Below are positions 34,892-47,802 of a stretch of 64,000 nt of DNA, piece after piece. Within the stretch, counting starts at the first letter, position 1; each line of letters starts with the position of its first letter. The DNA is from Cellulomonas marina (GTDB taxonomy: Bacteria > Actinomycetota > Actinomycetes > Actinomycetales > Cellulomonadaceae). The DNA lies in contig NZ_FOKA01000002.1 of assembly GCF_900111925.1 (NCBI RefSeq), positions 248,001 through 312,000 on the forward strand, written 5' to 3'. The notes below the pieces were generated by a model that made no database searches, was not told the DNA's origin, and saw nothing but the letters and a program-made list of their open reading frames with translations. The translations under genes were made by a program, and so were the position numbers.

Positions 34892-36137
34892 CCGACGCGC
34901 TGCTCGTCCTCGAGGACGGCCGCACCTTCCGCGGCGACGCCTACGGCGCCACCGGCGCGACCGTGGGGGAGATCGTCTTCAACACCGGCATGACGGGCTA
35001 CCAGGAGACGCTGACCGACCCCTCGTACCACCGGCAGATCGTCGTCATGACGGCGCCGCACGTCGGCAACACGGGCGTGAACGACGAGGACCCCGAGTCG
35101 GGCCGCATCTGGGTGGCCGGGTACGTCGTGCGCGACCCCACCCGCCGCCCCTCGAGCTGGCGCTCGCGCCGCACGCTGGACGCGGAGCTGGCGGGCCAGG
35201 GCGTCGTCGGGATCAGCGGCATCGACACCCGCGCGCTCACCCGGCACCTGCGCGAGCGCGGGGTCATGCGCGCGGGCGTGTTCTCCGGCGAGGCACTCGT
35301 CGCGCCCGACGGCGGGCGGGTCGAGGCGAGCGAGCTGCTGGCCCGGGTGCTGGCCGCGCCGGCGATGGCCGGGGCCGACCTCGCGGCGGAGGTCAGCACG
35401 CAGGGCGCGTACGTGGTGGAACCCCTGGGCGCGGACGGCGGACCGGCCGACGAGCCCGTCGCGACCGTGGCGGCCCTCGACCTGGGCATCAAGTCGATGA
35501 CCCCGCACCGCCTGGCCGAGCGGGGCGTCCGGGTGCACGTGCTGCCGGCGACCTCCTCCCTCGAGGACGTCCTCGCGGTCGCGCCCGACGGCGTCTTCTT
35601 CTCCAACGGCCCGGGGGACCCGAGCGCCGCGGTGCACGAGGTCGAGGTCCTGCGCGGGGTCCTCGACCGCCGCATCCCGTTCTTCGGCATCTGCTACGGC
35701 AACCAGCTCTTCGGGCGCGCGCTCGGCTTCGGCACCTACAAGCTGGGCTACGGGCACCGCGGCGTGAACCAGCCCGTCATGGACCGCACCACCGGCAAGG
35801 TGGAGATCACCGCGCACAACCACGGCTTCGCGGTCGACGCGCCCCTCGACGCCGAGACCCTCGCCCCGCACGGCGACGGGCGCTACGGGCGGGTCCGCGT
35901 CAGCCACGTCGACCTCAACGACGACGTCGTCGAGGGGCTCGAGGCGCTCGACCTGCCGGCCTTCTCGGTGCAGTACCACCCGGAGGCGGCGGCGGGCCCG
36001 CACGACGCGGCCTACCTGTTCGACCGCTTCGTCGACCTCATGGCGCGCGCCCGCGCCGGTGGAGGCCCGACCGGCGACGAGGTCGCCCACCACCCCCGCC
36101 CCGACGCCCCCACCGCCGACACGAAGGGTGACGCCTG

Positions 36138-36138
<1 letters not shown>
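34888..36138 (+). CDS. carA: Carbamoyl-phosphate synthase small (glutaminase) chain
   Basis: CarA (416 residues) hydrolyses glutamine and passes ammonia to CarB. The N-terminal domain has [18 protein letters not shown] and [17 protein letters not shown]; the class I amidotransferase domain has nucleophile C269 in FGICYGNQ and H364/E366 in YHPEA, with [10 protein letters not shown]. The nucleophile elbow is GICYGNQ rather than E. coli-like GICLGHQ, as is common in actinobacteria. GGGAGG precedes ATG 34888; it overlaps carB by 1 nt (TGATG). Confidence 0.97.
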
Positions 36139-39535
<3,397 letters not shown>

Positions 39536-39539
<4 letters not shown>

Positions 39540-40456
39540 CCCCGACGCGCCCGCGCTTCGGCGCCCGCCTCGCGGCGGCGATGTCGGCGCACGGGCCGCT
39601 GTGCGTCGGCATCGACCCGCACCCCGCGCTGCTGGCGGCGTGGGGGCTGCCCGACGACGCCGACGGCCTGCGGCGGTTCGCGCTGACGACGCTCGAGGCC
39701 GTCGCGGGCCGGGTCGCGGCGGTCAAGCCGCAGTCGGCGCTGTTCGAGCGGCACGGCTCGCGGGGCGTGGCGGTGCTCGAGGAGGTCGTCGCGGCCGGCC
39801 GCGGCACGGGCACGCTCGTCGTCGTGGACGCCAAGCGCGGGGACATCGGCTCCACGATGGCGGCGTACGCGGACGCGTACCTGCGGGACGGGTCGCCGCT
39901 GGCCGGCGACGCGCTCACCGTCTCCCCGTTCCTCGGCGTCGGGTCGCTGGCGCCGGCGGTGGAGGCGGCGGCCGCGACGGGGCGGGGGCTGTTCGTCCTC
40001 GCCCTCACGTCGAACCCGGAGGGCGCCTCCGTGCAGCACGCCGTCGCACCCGACGGGCGCAGCGTCGCTGCGGGGGTGGCGGCGTACGCGGCCACCCGGA
40101 ACGCCGCCGAGCTCGCCGCGGCGACGGCCGACGACGGGCGCGCCGGCGCGCCGCGGGTGGACGGTCGGGACGGCGTCGTCGCGCTCGGGTCCGTGGGGCT
40201 CGTCGTGGGCGCGACGGTCGGCGACGCGGCGGCCCGGACCGGCGTCGACCTCGCCGCGGTGCGGGGGCCGCTCCTCGCCCCGGGCGTCGGGGCGCAGGGC
40301 GCCGGTCCGGCCGAGCTGGCGGCGGTGTTCGCGGGTGCCCGCGGGGCCGTGCTGGCCTCGTCGTCGCGGGGGGTGCTGGCCGCGGGCCCGGCGGTGCCGG
40401 CGCTGCGGGAGGCCGCCGCGCGGGCCGCGGGGGAGGCGGCAGCCGCGCTGGCCTAG
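39536..40456 (+). CDS. pyrF: Orotidine 5'-phosphate decarboxylase
   Basis: OMP decarboxylase of the long (type 2) form typical of actinobacteria (306 residues). It contains [32 protein letters not shown], the catalytic [22 protein letters not shown] segment (Lys and two Asp), [13 protein letters not shown] and [10 protein letters not shown]. It ends the pyr operon (pyrE is not in the window) and is followed by a hairpin. Confidence 0.95.
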
Positions 40457-40465
40457 GCGGCACGC

Positions 40466-40495
40466 GGTGGGCCCGTCGGGGGACGGGCACCCACC
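40466..40495 (+). terminator. Terminator hairpin after pyrF
   Basis: A 12-bp stem with a 2-nt bulge and 4-nt loop (arms 40466-40477 and 40482-40495), 10 nt after the pyrF stop. Confidence 0.7.
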
Positions 40496-40531
40496 GTCCG
40501 GGTGGTGCATGCGCCATGACCTGCGGTTGCG

Positions 40532-40560
40532 TTGTGCTGGGCAGTCCGGATCGCTACGTT
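40532..40560 (+). promoter_or_regulatory. Promoter for mihF (TTGTGC-17-TACGTT)
   Basis: A -35-like TTGTGC (40532-40537) and -10-like TACGTT (40555-40560) with 17-bp spacing, about 60 nt before mihF. Confidence 0.55.
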
Positions 40561-40622
40561 CGTCCCACACGACCCGCAGCACCCCCGCGGATCGCCGGCC
40601 CGACGACGAGAAGGTGACGCGA

Positions 40623-40934
40623 GTGGCTCTCCCTCCGCTGACTCCCGAGCAGCGCGCCGATGCGCTGAAGAAGGCTGCCGCCGCCCGGCAGCAGCGAGCC
40701 GAGGTCAAGAACCGGCTGAAGTACTCCCAGGGCGCCCTCTCCGAGGTCATCGCCCAGGGGCAGCAGGACGAGACGATCGGCAAGATCAAGGTCCTCGCGC
40801 TCCTCGAGTCCCTGCCGGGTGTCGGCAAGGTCAAGGCGCGTGCGATCATCTCCGAGATCGGCATCTCCGAGACCCGGCGCGTCCGCGGCCTCGGCCCGCA
40901 CCAGGTGAAGGCGCTCGTCGACCGCTTCGGCTGA
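40623..40934 (+). CDS. mihF: Integration host factor, actinobacterial type (MihF)
   Basis: A 103-residue nucleoid protein unrelated to the alpha/beta IHF of proteobacteria. It starts [19 protein letters not shown] and carries the helix-two-turn-helix DNA-binding core ([29 protein letters not shown] read in parts, RRVRGLG). GTG 40623 matches the family start ([11 protein letters not shown]) and has GAGAAGG about 8 nt upstream; GTG 40614 is an unlikely alternative. It has its own promoter and is followed by a 36-bp palindrome. Confidence 0.95.
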   Translation: MALPPLTPEQRADALKKAAAARQQRAEVKNRLKYSQGALSEVIAQGQQDETIGKIKVLALLESLPGVGKVKARAIISEIGISETRRVRGLGPHQVKALVDRFG

Positions 40935-40973
40935 CGGAGGGCCGGCGCCCCGGCGCCACCCGACCGGGCACGC

Positions 40974-41009
40974 GGCGGGGCGGTCGGCACCGGTGCCGAC
41001 CGCCCCGCC
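40974..41009. terminator. 36-bp perfect palindrome between mihF and gmk
   Basis: Two 18-bp arms with no spacer (centre between 40991 and 40992), GC-rich, 39 nt after the mihF stop. It is an efficient hairpin on either strand, most simply the mihF terminator. Confidence 0.75.
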
Positions 41010-41045
41010 GGTCCGTCCGGCCACGACCCCGAGAGGCAGCACAGC

Positions 41046-41672
41046 GTGCACAGCGACACCCCGGCCCCGACGACGACGGCCGGGGAGACGGGCGCCGGCG
41101 GTCCCGCCCGCCTCACCGTGCTGGCCGGCCCGACCGCCGTCGGCAAGGGCACGGTCTCGGCCGACGTGCGCGAGCGCTACCCCGACGTGTGGCTCTCGGT
41201 CTCCGCGACGACGCGGCAGCCGCGTCCGGGTGAGGTCGACGGCGTGCACTACCACTTCGTCGGGCCCGAGCGGTTCGACGACATGGTCGCCGCGGGGGAG
41301 CTCCTCGAGTGGGCGGTCGTGCACGGGCGCAACCGGTACGGCACGCCCCGCCGGGCCGTCGAGGAGCAGCTCGCGGCCGGGCGGCCCGCGCTCCTCGAGA
41401 TCGACCTGCAGGGCGCGCGCCAGGTCCGGGCGACGATGCCGGGCGCGCGCTTCGTGTTCCTCGCCCCGCCGTCGTGGGAGGAGCTCGAGCGACGCCTCGT
41501 CGGACGCGGGACGGAGGGTCCCGAGGAGCGCGAGCGCCGGCTGGCGACGGCCCGGGTGGAGCTCGCCGCGGAGCCCGAGTTCGACGTCGTCATCGTCAAC
41601 GACGACGTGCACCGCGCGACCGACGAGCTCGTGCGGGTCATGGGCATCGAGCCGGCGCCGGCCGACCGGTAG
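41046..41672 (+). CDS. gmk: Guanylate kinase
   Basis: Guanylate kinase (208 residues) phosphorylates GMP. P-loop GPTAVGKGT, the GMP-binding [22 protein letters not shown] block, [14 protein letters not shown] and [11 protein letters not shown] are intact; the end has [14 protein letters not shown]. About 20 N-terminal residues before the P-loop are low-complexity. GTG 41046 follows GAGAGG. mihF-gmk-rpoZ-coaBC-metK is the canonical actinobacterial order. Confidence 0.96.
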   Translation: MHSDTPAPTTTAGETGAGGPARLTVLAGPTAVGKGTVSADVRERYPDVWLSVSATTRQPRPGEVDGVHYHFVGPERFDDMVAAGELLEWAVVHGRNRYGTPRRAVEEQLAAGRPALLEIDLQGARQVRATMPGARFVFLAPPSWEELERRLVGRGTEGPEERERRLATARVELAAEPEFDVVIVNDDVHRATDELVRVMGIEPAPADR

Positions 41673-41675
41673 GAT
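41670..41675 (+). promoter_or_regulatory. -10 box (TAGGAT) for rpoZ
   Basis: TAGGAT overlaps the gmk stop codon and lies 37 nt before the rpoZ GTG, so rpoZ can be transcribed independently of gmk. Confidence 0.5.
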
Positions 41676-41712
41676 CAGCGGGAACCCCTCCGTCGATCAC
41701 CGGGAGACCACC

Positions 41713-42012
41713 GTGTCCGGAACCGTCGCCGCCCCCACGGGCATCACCGACCCCCCCATCGACCGCCTGCTCGAGCGTGCGGACTCCAAGTACGCCCTCG
41801 TCCTGTACGCGGCCCAGCGCGCGCGGCAGATCAACGCCTACTACGCCCAGCTCAACGAGGGCCTGCTGGAGTACGTCGGCCCGCTCGTCGACGTGCGTCC
41901 CCAGGAGAAGCCGCTGTCCATCGCCATGCGCGAGATCGACGGCGGCCTGCTGAGCATCGAGCCCACCGAGGGCACCCCCGTGGAGCCGGCCCCGGAGCAG
42001 GACCGGTTCTGA
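41713..42012 (+). CDS. rpoZ: RNA polymerase omega subunit
   Basis: Omega (99 residues) stabilises the beta-prime subunit. It has [32 protein letters not shown], the conserved helical core (in parts), then [28 protein letters not shown] 41713 has GGGAGAC upstream. coaBC follows after 49 bp. Confidence 0.95.
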   Translation: MSGTVAAPTGITDPPIDRLLERADSKYALVLYAAQRARQINAYYAQLNEGLLEYVGPLVDVRPQEKPLSIAMREIDGGLLSIEPTEGTPVEPAPEQDRF

Positions 42013-42061
42013 CGCGACGCCGACGCAGGTCGAGGAGCAGGGAGAGGGGTCCGGGGCGCCC

Positions 42062-43279
42062 GTGCACGTCGTCCTCGGCGTCGGCGGCGGCATCGCCGCC
42101 TACAAGGCCGTCCTGCTGCTGCGCCTCCTGAAGGAGGCGGGCCACGACGTCCGCGTCGTGCCCACCCGCACGGCGCTGGAGTTCGTCGGGCGGCCGACGT
42201 GGGAGGCGTTGTCCGGCCGGCCCGTGACGGCCGACCTCCTCGACGACGTCGACCAGGTGGCGCACGTGGCGGTCGGCCGCGACGCGGAGCTCGTCGTCGT
42301 GGCGCCGGCGACGGCCGACCTGCTCTCCCGCGCCGCCACCGGCCGCGCGGACGACCTGCTCACCGCGACGCTGCTCGTCGCGCGGTGCCCGGTGCTCCTC
42401 GCCCCGGCCATGCACACGGAGATGTGGGAGCACCCCTCGGTCGTCGCCAACGTGGCCACCCTGCGGGCCCGCGGCGTGCACGTCCTCGATCCCGCCTCCG
42501 GGCGGCTGACGGGCGCCGACACCGGTCCGGGCCGTCTGCCGGAGCCCGCTGACATCGCGGCGGCTGCCCTGGCACTCGTCGCGCCGCCGGACCTCGCCGG
42601 CCGGCACGTCGTCGTGTCCGCGGGCGGCACGCGGGAGCCCGTCGACCCCGTGCGCTTCCTCGGCAACCGGTCGTCGGGCAAGCAGGGCGTCGCCCTGGCG
42701 CGCCGGGCGGCCGCCCGCGGCGCGCGCGTCACGCTCGTGGCGGCGCACCTGCAGGTCGCGCCGCCGACGGGCGTGGAGGTCGTGCCCGTCGGGACGGCGG
42801 AGGAGCTGCGCGCGGCCGTGCGTTCCGCCGCGGCGGACGCGGACGCCGTCGTCATGGCGGCCGCGGTCGCCGACTTCCGGCCCGTCGCGCCCGCCGCGGC
42901 GAAGATCAAGAAGGACCCGGCGGCGACCGCGGCCCCGGTCATCCCCCTCGAGCAGACCGTCGACGTCCTCGCCGAGCTCGTCACCGACCCGCCGCGGCCG
43001 GGGCAGCGCGTGGTCGGCTTCGCGGCGGAGACCGGCGACGAGCGCGGGTCCGTCCTCGAGCACGGCCGGGCGAAGGCCCGCCGCAAGGGGGCCGACCTCC
43101 TGGTGCTCAACGCCGTCGGCGCCGGCGTCGGGTTCGGCACCGACGACAACGCCGTCACGCTCCTGGACCGGGCGGGCGAGGTGGTGGGCACGGCCGCGGG
43201 CAGCAAGGACGCCGTGGCCGACGCCGTGTGGGACGCGGTCGTCCCGCTGCTGCGCGAGGGGCCCGCCGCCCGCGGCTAG
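42062..43279 (+). CDS. coaBC: Bifunctional phosphopantothenoylcysteine decarboxylase / phosphopantothenate-cysteine ligase
   Basis: CoaBC (405 residues) performs two steps of coenzyme A synthesis. The N-terminal flavoprotein half has [31 protein letters not shown] and the [12 protein letters not shown] motif; the C-terminal ligase half has [27 protein letters not shown] (in parts), [14 protein letters not shown] and [12 protein letters not shown]. Relative to E. coli Dfp, the Asn of the PAMN motif is His and the decarboxylase flap Cys is not seen ([11 protein letters not shown]). I recall similar residues in other actinobacteria, so this may be lineage-typical rather than a defect. GTG start. 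Confidence 0.94.
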   Translation: MHVVLGVGGGIAAYKAVLLLRLLKEAGHDVRVVPTRTALEFVGRPTWEALSGRPVTADLLDDVDQVAHVAVGRDAELVVVAPATADLLSRAATGRADDLLTATLLVARCPVLLAPAMHTEMWEHPSVVANVATLRARGVHVLDPASGRLTGADTGPGRLPEPADIAAAALALVAPPDLAGRHVVVSAGGTREPVDPVRFLGNRSSGKQGVALARRAAARGARVTLVAAHLQVAPPTGVEVVPVGTAEELRAAVRSAAADADAVVMAAAVADFRPVAPAAAKIKKDPAATAAPVIPLEQTVDVLAELVTDPPRPGQRVVGFAAETGDERGSVLEHGRAKARRKGADLLVLNAVGAGVGFGTDDNAVTLLDRAGEVVGTAAGSKDAVADAVWDAVVPLLREGPAARG

Positions 43280-43282
43280 GGT
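43277..43282 (+). promoter_or_regulatory. -10 box (TAGGGT) giving a leaderless metK transcript
   Basis: TAGGGT overlaps the coaBC stop and ends exactly 7 nt before ATG 43290; no ribosome site lies between them. Confidence 0.55.
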
Positions 43283-43289
43283 GGCCCCC

Positions 43290-44495
43290 ATGCCCGCCGT
43301 CACGCGCCTGTTCACCTCGGAGTCCGTCACCGAGGGGCACCCCGACAAGATCTGCGACCAGATCTCGGACGCGATCCTCGACGCGATGCTCGAGCAGGAC
43401 CCGGCGGCCCGCGTCGCCGTCGAGACGATGGTGACGACCGGCCTCGTGCACGTCGCCGGCGAGGTCACCACGAGCGCCTACGTCGAGATCCCGCAGGTGG
43501 TCCGCGAGGTCGTCACCGGCATCGGCTACACGTCCTCGGACATCGGCTTCGACGGCAAGAGCTGCGGGGTCTCGGTCTCCATCGGCCAGCAGTCGCCGGA
43601 CATCGCGGCGGGCGTGGACAAGGCGATCGAGCTGCGCGAGGACGCCTCCGACGACGACCCGCTCGACCAGCAGGGCGCCGGCGACCAGGGCCTCATGTTC
43701 GGGTTCGCCTGCGACGACACGCCCTCCCTCATGCCCCTGCCGGTCTGGCTCGCGCACCGGCTGTCGGAGCGGCTGGCGGCGGTGCGCAAGGAGGGCGTCG
43801 TGCCCGGCCTGCGCCCCGACGGCAAGACCCAGGTGACCATCGGCTACGAGGGCGACCGTGCGGTCAGCCTCGACACGGTCGTCGTGTCGACCCAGCACGA
43901 GCCCGGCGTCCGCCTCGACGACGAGCTGCGGCCGGCGGTGCGGGACCTCGTCCTCGCCCCGGTCCTCGAGGCGGCCGGCCTGGACCTCGACACCGCCGGG
44001 CTGCGGCTGCTCGTCAACCCGACCGGGCAGTTCGTCGTCGGCGGGCCGCAGGGCGACGCCGGCCTGACCGGGCGCAAGATCATCGTCGACACCTACGGCG
44101 GGTACGCGCGCCACGGCGGTGGCGCCTTCTCGGGCAAGGACCCCTCGAAGGTGGACCGGTCCGCCGCGTACGCCATGCGCTGGGTCGCCAAGAACGTCGT
44201 CGCCGCGGGGCTGGCTCGGCGTTGCGAGGTGCAGGTCGCGTACGCCATCGGCAAGGCGCACCCGGTGGGGCTGTACGTGGAGACCTTCGGCACGGGCACG
44301 GTCCCCGACGAGGTCCTCACCGGCGCCATCCGCGAGGTCTTCGACCTGCGCCCGGCCGCGATCGTCCGGGACCTGGACCTGCTGCGCCCCGTCTACCGCC
44401 GCACGGCCGCCTACGGCCACTTCGGTCGGGAGCACGCCGACTTCACGTGGGAGCGCACGGACCGGGTCGACGACCTGCGCGCCGCGGTCGGCTGA
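43290..44495 (+). CDS. metK: S-adenosylmethionine synthetase
   Basis: MetK (401 residues) makes S-adenosylmethionine from methionine and ATP. Conserved [20 protein letters not shown] (in parts), [47 protein letters not shown] and [11 protein letters not shown] motifs are intact. ATG 43290 fits the family start ([15 protein letters not shown] soon after). It is preceded by a -10 box rather than a ribosome site, so translation is probably leaderless. The in-frame GTG at 43281 lies within that -10 box. Confidence 0.97.
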   Translation: MPAVTRLFTSESVTEGHPDKICDQISDAILDAMLEQDPAARVAVETMVTTGLVHVAGEVTTSAYVEIPQVVREVVTGIGYTSSDIGFDGKSCGVSVSIGQQSPDIAAGVDKAIELREDASDDDPLDQQGAGDQGLMFGFACDDTPSLMPLPVWLAHRLSERLAAVRKEGVVPGLRPDGKTQVTIGYEGDRAVSLDTVVVSTQHEPGVRLDDELRPAVRDLVLAPVLEAAGLDLDTAGLRLLVNPTGQFVVGGPQGDAGLTGRKIIVDTYGGYARHGGGAFSGKDPSKVDRSAAYAMRWVAKNVVAAGLARRCEVQVAYAIGKAHPVGLYVETFGTGTVPDEVLTGAIREVFDLRPAAIVRDLDLLRPVYRRTAAYGHFGREHADFTWERTDRVDDLRAAVG

Positions 44496-44526
44496 CCGTC
44501 CGCGCCGGCGTGTCGGCGCCGCGTGG

Positions 44527-44532
44527 TGGGAT
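44527..44532 (+). promoter_or_regulatory. -10-like box (TGGGAT) before priA
   Basis: TGGGAT ends 6 nt before GTG 44539, the same spacing as other leaderless starts in this window. A small 6-bp hairpin (44502-44519) lies just upstream. Confidence 0.35.
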
Positions 44533-44538
44533 CACGCG

Positions 44539-46755
44539 GTGAACCAGCCGGTCCCGGAGCCCGCCACGGCCGAGCGGCGCACCCCGGCCGGGCAGCCGGC
44601 CGTGGTCGAGCAGCCGGCCCTGCCCGGCCTGCCCGCCGCGCGCCGCCGGCGGCGCCCCTCGGCCGGTCCCGTGCCCGTCGCCGAGGTCCTGCCGGTGGCG
44701 CGCGTGGTCGTGGACCTCGCTCCGGCGCACCTCGACCGCGCGTTCGAGTACGCGGTGCCGGCCGCGCTCGACGACGTCGCCGGCCCTGGCGTGCGCGTGC
44801 GCGTGCGGTTCGGCGGGCAGGACGTCGACGGGTTCCTGCTCGAGCGTGTCGGCGAGGCCGAGCACGCGGGGGAGCTGGCTCCGCTGCGGCGCGTCGTGTC
44901 CGCCGAGCCCGTGCTGACGCCGGAGGTGCTGCGCCTGGCCCGGGCGGTCGCCGACCGGTACGCCGGCACGCTCCCGGACGTTCTCCGGCTGGCCGTCCCG
45001 GCGCGGCACGCGCGCACCGAGGGGGAGGTGCCCGACGAGGACGGCCCGACGGCAGACGGACCCGGCGACCCCGCGCCGACCGCCGGGCCCCTGCCGCCCC
45101 TGCCGCCCCTGCCGGCCTGGGAGGCGTACCGCGGCGGGCCCGCGTTCTGCCGTCACGTGCACGCCGGGGGCGCGCCGCGCGCCGTGTGGACAGCGCTGCC
45201 CGGCGGCCCGGGCGAGGACTGGCCCTCGGCCGTCGCGCAGGCCGTCGCCGCGTGCCGGGCGGGTGGCCGCACGGCCCTCGTCGTCGTCCCCGACGCCCGC
45301 GACGTCGACCGCGTGCTGGCCGCGCTCGACCATGAGCGCCCCGACGCCGCGGGCGACGTCGTCCGGCTGGTCGCCGACGACGGTCCGGCCGCCCGCTACC
45401 GGGCGTTCCTCGCCGCCCGGCGCGGTCGGGCCGGCGTCGTCGTGGGGACGCGGGCGTCGGCGTTCGCGCCGCTGCCCGACCTGGGCCTCGCCGTCGTGTG
45501 GGACGACGGCGACGGCCTGCACGCCGAACCCCGCGCGCCCTACCCGCACGTCCGCGAGGTGCTCGCCCTGCGCAGCGAGCTCGAGGGCGCCGCCCTGCTC
45601 GTCGGGTCGATGGGCCGCAGCGTCGAGGCGCAGGCCCTCGTCGCCGCGGGCTGGGCCCACGAGGTCGCGGCCGACCGGCCGACCGTCCGCCGCCGCACGC
45701 CACGGGTGCAGGCGCTGACGTCCGCCGAGCTGGCCCGGGAAGGGCCTGCCGCCGCCGCTCGCCTGCCGACGCCGGCCTGGCGCACGCTGCGCGACGCCCT
45801 CGCGCGCGGTCCGGTGCTGGTGGGCGTGCCGCGCGCCGGCTACGTCCCGGCCGTCGCGTGCGCCCGCTGCCGCGCGCTGGCCCGGTGCACGGCCTGCCAC
45901 GGCCCGCTCGGGCTCGACGGCCCCGACGGCACCCCCGCGTGCCGGTGGTGCGGCCGCCTGGCCACGGACTGGCGCTGCGGCACGTGCGGGCACGACGTCC
46001 TGCGCTCGGTCCGCGTGGGCTCGGAGCGCACCGCGGAGGAGCTCGGCCGGGCGTTCCCCGGCGTGCCCGTGCGCGTCTCCGGGGCGCGGTCCGCGGGCGG
46101 GGTGCTCGCCCGCGTGCCCGACCGGCCGGCCCTCGTCGTCAGCACCCCCGGCGCGGAGCCCGTCGCCGACGGCGGGTACGCGGCGGCGGTGCTCCTCGAC
46201 GCGGCCGTGCTCACCTCGTGGCCCGGGCTGCGGTCCGCGGAGGAGGCGGTCCGCCGCTGGCTCTCGGCGGCCGCGCTGGTCCGGCCGGCGTCGGCCGGCG
46301 GGGTCGTGCAGCTCGTGGGCGACGCCGCCGAGCGCCCGACGCAGGCGCTCGTGCGCTGGGACCCGGCCGGTCTGGCGGCGCGTGAGCTCGACGAGCGCAG
46401 CGCCCTCGCGCTGCCCCCGGCCGTGCGGACCGCGCTCGTGGAGGGCTCGCGCGACGCCGTCGCGGCGGTGCTCGCGCGGCTGGCGCTCCCCGCCTCGGCG
46501 GAGGTGCTGGGCCCGGTGCCGGTGACGCCCGCGGAGGACCGGCACCCCGACGTGCGCGCGGGCGGCGCGTCCGCCACGGCCGCGGGCGGGCTCCTGGACG
46601 ACTGGGTCGACGGGTCCGTCCGCGCGCTCGTGCGCGTCCCGCGCGGTGACGGCCCCGCGCTGACGCGGACCGTGGCCGCGTCGCTCGCCGTGCGCAGCGC
46701 CCGGCGCGAGAGCGGCACGGTCCGCGTGCAGGTGGACGCAGCGGAGGTGCTCTGA
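44539..46755 (+). CDS. priA: Primosomal protein N' (PriA)-like, helicase motifs degenerate
   Basis: A PriA homologue of 738 residues. The N-terminal 3'-DNA-end-binding domain is present (VARVVVDLAPAHLDRAFEYAVP, VRVRFGGQDVDGFLLER, LRLARAVADRYAGTLPDVLRLA), and the eight-Cys zinc region is intact (CARC, CTAC, CRWC, CGTC). The helicase core has lost its motifs: the Walker A position reads GPGEDWPSA near residue 220 (no GKT) and the DEAH-box position reads WDDGDGLH near 320. ATP-driven unwinding is therefore not expected; a structural replication-restart role is likely. This degenerate type is known in actinobacteria. Confidence 0.92.
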   Translation: MNQPVPEPATAERRTPAGQPAVVEQPALPGLPAARRRRRPSAGPVPVAEVLPVARVVVDLAPAHLDRAFEYAVPAALDDVAGPGVRVRVRFGGQDVDGFLLERVGEAEHAGELAPLRRVVSAEPVLTPEVLRLARAVADRYAGTLPDVLRLAVPARHARTEGEVPDEDGPTADGPGDPAPTAGPLPPLPPLPAWEAYRGGPAFCRHVHAGGAPRAVWTALPGGPGEDWPSAVAQAVAACRAGGRTALVVVPDARDVDRVLAALDHERPDAAGDVVRLVADDGPAARYRAFLAARRGRAGVVVGTRASAFAPLPDLGLAVVWDDGDGLHAEPRAPYPHVREVLALRSELEGAALLVGSMGRSVEAQALVAAGWAHEVAADRPTVRRRTPRVQALTSAELAREGPAAAARLPTPAWRTLRDALARGPVLVGVPRAGYVPAVACARCRALARCTACHGPLGLDGPDGTPACRWCGRLATDWRCGTCGHDVLRSVRVGSERTAEELGRAFPGVPVRVSGARSAGGVLARVPDRPALVVSTPGAEPVADGGYAAAVLLDAAVLTSWPGLRSAEEAVRRWLSAAALVRPASAGGVVQLVGDAAERPTQALVRWDPAGLAARELDERSALALPPAVRTALVEGSRDAVAAVLARLALPASAEVLGPVPVTPAEDRHPDVRAGGASATAAGGLLDDWVDGSVRALVRVPRGDGPALTRTVAASLAVRSARRESGTVRVQVDAAEVL

Positions 46756-46825
46756 GGCCGGCCGCGCGCACGCACGGCGCCGCCCGGACCACGCCCCCGC
46801 CCGCGGACGCTCCGGCCGCGGCACC

Positions 46826-46831
46826 TAGGAT
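46826..46831 (+). promoter_or_regulatory. -10 box (TAGGAT) giving a near-leaderless fmt transcript
   Basis: TAGGAT ends 8 nt before ATG 46840 with no ribosome site between. Confidence 0.5.
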
Positions 46832-46839
46832 CGGGTCCC

Positions 46840-47802
46840 ATGCGCCTGCTCTTCGCCGGGACCCCGGAGCCCGCGGTCCCGTCCCTGCGGGCGCTGCTCG
46901 CCTCGCACCACGAGGTGGTGGCGGTGCTCACCCGGCCCGACGCCCCGGCCGGCCGCGGCCGCACCCTGCGGCCCAGCCCGGTCCGCGAGGTCGCGGACGA
47001 GGCGGGCGTGCCCGTGCTGACCCCGCGCCGCCTGCGCGACCCGGGGGTGGCGGAGGAGCTCGCGGCGCTGGCCGTCGACGCGGCGCCCGTCGTCGCGTAC
47101 GGCGCCCTCGTCCCGCCGGACCTGCTGGACGTGCCCCGCTACGGCTGGGTCAACCTGCACTTCTCCGTCCTGCCCGCCTGGCGCGGCGCCGCCCCCGTGC
47201 AGCGCGCGGTGCTGGCGGGCGACGAGGTCACCGGCGCGACCACCTTCCGCCTCGACGAGGGGCTCGACACCGGCCCCGTGCTCGGGACCCTGACGGAGAC
47301 GGTGCGGCCGCGGGACACCAGTGGCGACCTGCTGGAGCGCCTCGCCGTGGCGGGGGCCGACCTCCTGGTCCGCACCCTCGACGCCCTCGAGGCCGGCGTG
47401 CTCGTCCCGCAGCCCCAGCCGGGCGAGGGCGTCAGCCACGCGCCCAAGCTCGAGGTGGCCGACGCCGCGGTGCGGTGGGACCGACCCGCCCTCGCGGTGG
47501 ACCGCCAGGTGCGGGCGTGCACCCCGGCACCCGGCGCGTGGACGGTGCTGCCCGACGGCACCCGGCTCCGTCTCGGCCCGGTGCGGCCGCGGCCGGAGGT
47601 GACCGACCTGGCGCCGGGCGAGCTGCGCTCGGGGCGGCGCGAGGTCCTCGTCGGGACCGCCGCCGGCGCCGTGGAGCTGGGCACGGTCGCCCCGGCCGGA
47701 CGTAGGCCCATGGCCGCCGCGGACTGGGCCCGCGGGGCGCGCCTCGGCGCGGACGGCCCCGTCCGGCTCGGTGCCGGTACGGCCGTCGGGGCCGACGCGT
47801 GA
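46840..47802 (+). CDS. fmt: Methionyl-tRNA formyltransferase
   Basis: Fmt (320 residues) formylates initiator Met-tRNA with 10-formyl-THF. The N-terminal domain has [32 protein letters not shown] and the catalytic [20 protein letters not shown] region (Asn and His visible), then [17 protein letters not shown]; the C-terminal OB-like domain begins near [17 protein letters not shown]. The def gene is not adjacent. It overlaps rsmB by GTGA. Confidence 0.96.
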   Translation: MRLLFAGTPEPAVPSLRALLASHHEVVAVLTRPDAPAGRGRTLRPSPVREVADEAGVPVLTPRRLRDPGVAEELAALAVDAAPVVAYGALVPPDLLDVPRYGWVNLHFSVLPAWRGAAPVQRAVLAGDEVTGATTFRLDEGLDTGPVLGTLTETVRPRDTSGDLLERLAVAGADLLVRTLDALEAGVLVPQPQPGEGVSHAPKLEVADAAVRWDRPALAVDRQVRACTPAPGAWTVLPDGTRLRLGPVRPRPEVTDLAPGELRSGRREVLVGTAAGAVELGTVAPAGRRPMAAADWARGARLGADGPVRLGAGTAVGADA

